Made by a program: the position numbers and the translations under genes. This document shows, one piece after another, positions 61,380-64,000 of a stretch of DNA of 64,000 nucleotides. Every line of letters begins with the position of its first letter. The first letter of the stretch is position 1. The notes beneath the pieces were generated by a model, which worked only from the letters and a program-made list of their open reading frames with translations, was not told the origin of the DNA and ran no database searches. The stretch covers positions 496,001-560,000 of the forward strand of contig CAWJAJ010000011.1 in NCBI GenBank assembly GCA_963840805.1, in the 5' to 3' direction. The stretch is from CADEEN01 sp963840805. Lineage in GTDB: Bacteria; Pseudomonadota; Gammaproteobacteria; Burkholderiales; Burkholderiaceae_C.

Positions 61380-61904
61380 ATGTCCGACCCCGACGCGCCC
61401 GACGCCGCCGCCAGCCCGGTGCTCGCGAACAACAACACGCTCGACAGCGTGGTCGCGGTGATCCTGTTCGTGATCGGCACGGTCGTCGTCGTCGAAGCGC
61501 GCCGGCTGGGCGCCGAGTGGACCAGCGATGGTCCGGGCGCGGGCTACTTTCCCTTCTACATCGGCCTGATCCTGTGCATCTCCGCGGTCGGCATCTTCTA
61601 CCAGGCGCGGTTCGGCAAGTCGCGCGACACCAGTGCCTTCGTCGACCGCGAGCAGTTCAAGCGCGTGCTGTCGATCCTGGTGCCGGCCGCCGTGTACGTG
61701 CTGGCCACCTATTTCCTCGGCCTGTATGTCGCGTCGGCCTTCTACATCGCGTTGTTCATGGTGATCCTGGGCAAGTACCCGCCCGTCAAGAGCGTGCTGC
61801 TGGCGGTGATCATCAACGGCGTCTTCTTCATGATGTTCGAGGTCTGGTTCAAGGTGCCGCTGTACAAGGGGACGCTCGAGCCGTTGCGTTTCCTCGGCTA
61901 CTGA
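61380..61904 (+). CDS. tctB: Tripartite tricarboxylate transporter small subunit (TctB)
   Basis: 174 residues, four membrane helices. AVILFVIGTVVVVEARRLG, GPGAGYFPFYIGLILCI, ILVPAAVYVLATYFLGLYVASAFYIALFMVILG match the TctB family. ATG 61380 has GGAG before it; an in-frame ATG is at 61368. Between the Bug and TctA genes. Inner membrane. Confidence 0.9.
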   Translation: MSDPDAPDAAASPVLANNNTLDSVVAVILFVIGTVVVVEARRLGAEWTSDGPGAGYFPFYIGLILCISAVGIFYQARFGKSRDTSAFVDREQFKRVLSILVPAAVYVLATYFLGLYVASAFYIALFMVILGKYPPVKSVLLAVIINGVFFMMFEVWFKVPLYKGTLEPLRFLGY

Positions 61905-61965
61905 CCCAGCGCCGCCTCGGCACGCCCGCAGTCCGCCGCCCTGCCCCTCTCCGGAGCTCGATCCC

Positions 61966-63495
61966 ATGGAAGAACTGAGTGCGCTGATCCAGGGCTTCGG
62001 CGTGGTTCTCACGCCCGTCAACATCGGCCTGATGTTCGTCGGCATCATCCTCGGCGTGCTGATCGGCGTGCTGCCCGGCCTGGGTGGCGCCAACGGCGTC
62101 GCGATCCTGCTGCCGCTGACTTTCTCGATGTCACCGACCTCGGCCATCGTGATGTTGTCGTGCATCTACTGGGGGGCCCTGTTCGGCGGCGCCATCACGT
62201 CGATCCTGTTCAACATCCCGGGCGAACCGTGGTCCGTGGCCACCACGTTCGACGGCTACCCGTTGGCGCAGAAGGGCAAGGCCGGCCAGGCCCTGACGGC
62301 GGCGTTCACGTCGTCGTTCATCGGGGCCTTCGTGGCGGTGCTGATGATCACCTTCCTCGCGCCGATGGTGGCCAAGTTCGCGCTCAAGTTCGGCGCCCCA
62401 GAGTTCTTCTCGGTCTACCTGCTGACGTTCTGCAGCTTCGTCGGCATGGGCAAGGGCTCGCCGTTCAAGATCCTGGTGGCGATGACGCTCGGCTTCGCGC
62501 TGGCCGCCGTCGGCATGGATACCGTCACCGGCCAGCTGCGGCTGACCTTCGGCCAGACCGAACTGATGCGCGGGTTCGACTTCCTGATCGCGGTGATCGG
62601 CCTGTTCGGCATCGGCGAGATCCTGCTGTCGATGGAGGAAGGCCTCAAGTTCTCGGGCAAGGCCGCCAAGATCAATCCGAAGGTGGTGTGGGAGACCTGG
62701 AAGGAGTTGCCCAGGTACTGGGCCACCTCGATTCGCAGTTCGCTGGTCGGCATCTGGATGGGCATCACGCCCGGCGGCGCCACGCCGGCCTCGTTCATGA
62801 GCTACGGCCTGGCCAAGAAGTTCTCGCGCAACGGGCCGAAGTTCGGCACCGGCGAGGTCGAGGGCGTGGTGGCGCCGGAGACCGCCGCGCATGCCGCCGG
62901 CACCAGTGCACTGCTGCCGATGCTGGCGCTGGGCATCCCCGGCTCGCCGACCGCGGCGGTGCTGCTCGGCGGCCTGCTGATCTGGGGCCTGCAGCCCGGC
63001 CCCTTGCTGTTCGTCGAGCAGAAGGACTTCGTCTGGGGCCTGATCGCCAGCATGTACCTCGGCAACCTGGTCGGACTGATCGTGGTGCTGACCACGGTGC
63101 CGCTGTTCGCATCGATCCTGCGCATCCCCTTCTCGATCATCGCGCCGGTGATCGTCGTGATCTGCGCCATCGGTGCCTACACCGTGCACAACGCGATGCT
63201 CGACATCTGGTTCATGCTCGGCTTCGGCGTCATCGGCTATGTCTTCAAGAAGCTCGACTACCCGCTGGCGCCGCTGGTGCTGGCGCTGGTGCTCGGCGAC
63301 AAGGCCGAGGATTCGTTCCGCCAGGCCATGCTGGTGTCGCAGGGCGACCTGATGATCATGTGGGCCAACCCGCTGGTCGGCTCGATCACCACGCTGGCCC
63401 TGCTAATGTTGTTCTGGCCCCTGATCGCGAAGCTGCTGGCTATGATTCGCCAACCCAAGGTGGATCAACTCAGCGCCCAGCGTCCGGTGGATTGA
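61966..63495 (+). CDS. tctA: Tripartite tricarboxylate transporter large subunit (TctA)
   Basis: 509 residues, intact, about 12 membrane helices. GLMFVGIILGVLIGVLPGLGGANGVAILLPLTF, YWGALFGGAITSILFNIPGEPWSVATTFDGYPLAQKGKAGQAL and GTSALLPMLALGIPGSPTAAVLLGGLLIWGLQPGPLLF are the two family repeats. Na+-driven uptake of the carboxylate delivered by the Bug protein. Follows tctB by 61 bases. Confidence 0.95.
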   Translation: MEELSALIQGFGVVLTPVNIGLMFVGIILGVLIGVLPGLGGANGVAILLPLTFSMSPTSAIVMLSCIYWGALFGGAITSILFNIPGEPWSVATTFDGYPLAQKGKAGQALTAAFTSSFIGAFVAVLMITFLAPMVAKFALKFGAPEFFSVYLLTFCSFVGMGKGSPFKILVAMTLGFALAAVGMDTVTGQLRLTFGQTELMRGFDFLIAVIGLFGIGEILLSMEEGLKFSGKAAKINPKVVWETWKELPRYWATSIRSSLVGIWMGITPGGATPASFMSYGLAKKFSRNGPKFGTGEVEGVVAPETAAHAAGTSALLPMLALGIPGSPTAAVLLGGLLIWGLQPGPLLFVEQKDFVWGLIASMYLGNLVGLIVVLTTVPLFASILRIPFSIIAPVIVVICAIGAYTVHNAMLDIWFMLGFGVIGYVFKKLDYPLAPLVLALVLGDKAEDSFRQAMLVSQGDLMIMWANPLVGSITTLALLMLFWPLIAKLLAMIRQPKVDQLSAQRPVD

Positions 63496-63510
63496 CCGAA
63501 AGGACCGAAC

Positions 63511-64000
63511 ATGCCCGTCATCGCACTGACCCAGGGAATGGGCTCGCTGGCCCAGGACGTCGCCGAGCAATTGGCGAGCGAACTGCAATCTCGCGACGCT
63601 TCAGCACGAGGTGGCCGAGCGTGTGGCCGACAAGATGCACGTCTCGAAGAGCCTGATCAACCGGCTGCGTGGCGGCAAGGCCGGGGCGATCGAGCGGCTG
63701 CGGGCCGACCGCGACGCGATGGCGGTGTACACCGCCGAAGAAGTGCTCGAAGCCGCCGCGCGCGGCAACGTGGTCGTGCGCGGCTGGGGCGCGACCTGCC
63801 TGCTGCGCCCGGTGCCCCACGTGCCCTGCATTCGCATCATGCGTCCGTTCGAGAAGCGGGTGCAGTGGCTGATGAACGAGCTCGACACCGACGACATCGA
63901 ACTCGCCGAAGCCGAAATCCGGCGCAGCGACCACGCCAACGCCACGCGCATGCACGACCAGTTCGGCGTCCACTGGGGCGACCCGGTGCTGTTCGACATG
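63511..64000 (+). CDS. Cytidylate kinase-like family protein (3' end outside window)
   Basis: Begins MPVIALTQGMGSLAQDVAEQLASEL, where a P-loop-like GMGS replaces the usual GGxGS; one frame change near 63590 is followed by EVAERVADKMHVSKSLINRL, VVVRGWGATCLL, CIRIMRPFEKRVQWLM. Resembles the PF13189 cytidylate kinase-like family, which is often fused or adjacent to transporters. It runs off the window. Activity unproven. Confidence 0.65.
   Translation, partial: MPVIALTQGMGSLAQDVAEQLASELQSRDASARGGRACGRQDARLEEPDQPAAWRQGRGDRAAAGRPRRDGGVHRRRSARSRRARQRGRARLGRDLPAAPGAPRALHSHHASVREAGAVADERARHRRHRTRRSRNPAQRPRQRHAHARPVRRPLGRPGAVRH

Overview
The window is very GC-rich DNA from a betaproteobacterium. Gene content points to the order Burkholderiales, probably near Rubrivivax, Leptothrix or Piscinibacter: a PHB phasin with PhaR-type operators, a Bug/TctBA tripartite transporter, an APS-reductase sulfur cluster ending in FdxA and a TrxB-like ferredoxin-NADP reductase, and DUF3563 and DUF808 proteins. 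This placement is inferred from gene content, not from a database search.

Layout. 1-13.5 kb holds housekeeping and envelope genes: a DUF1499 protein, glnS, a ComEA-like HhH protein, a DUF808 membrane protein, a DUF2726 protein, an exported msrB-msrA pair, a cytochrome P460-cupredoxin fusion, a lipoprotein, a YgiQ radical SAM protein and an S10 peptidase. 13.7-30.5 kb holds an antiporter with a YbdK ligase, an SDR, an intradiol dioxygenase, a pseudouridine synthase, a TonB receptor, YedK, an ABC exporter, a core-MetE-like enzyme with a 2OG dioxygenase, and a five-PAS hybrid sensor that lacks its ATPase domain. 30.5-35.1 kb holds a hydroxyacid dehydrogenase, a nitroreductase, an HDAC-like deacetylase, the phasin and a patatin. 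35.2-43.6 kb is one sulfur-assimilation unit (TauE/SafE, cysI, DUF934, cysH, cysD, cysN, siroheme methyltransferase), followed by fdxA and its reductase. 43.7-46.0 kb is a TPP riboswitch in front of a TonB receptor.

A tRNA-Asn at 46.0 kb is followed by a region with a less extreme base composition. The 3' end of the tRNA recurs as a 26-nt near-perfect copy at 52.6 kb, so 46.08-52.64 kb looks like a tRNA-integrated island without a surviving integrase. It carries an acyl-CoA ligase, a GNAT enzyme, a CBS-domain protein, a universal stress protein and a histone-H1-like protein. The accessory, stress-flavoured content continues to about 60 kb: another USP, a voltage-gated-type K+ channel, a cytochrome c, a DUF3563 protein with a helical partner, many very small proteins and an arylamine N-acetyltransferase. 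From 60.2 kb a Bug/TctB/TctA transporter operon restores the high-GC style. The last gene runs off the window end.

Caution on quality. Many conserved genes (glnS, the ABC exporter, the whole cys cluster, the TPP-linked receptor, the nitroreductase, the patatin) contain several single-base indels, mostly insertions. Genes in the lower-GC island are nearly all intact. I read this as GC-dependent consensus error rather than gene decay, so these genes are given as full-length loci with the shifts noted.
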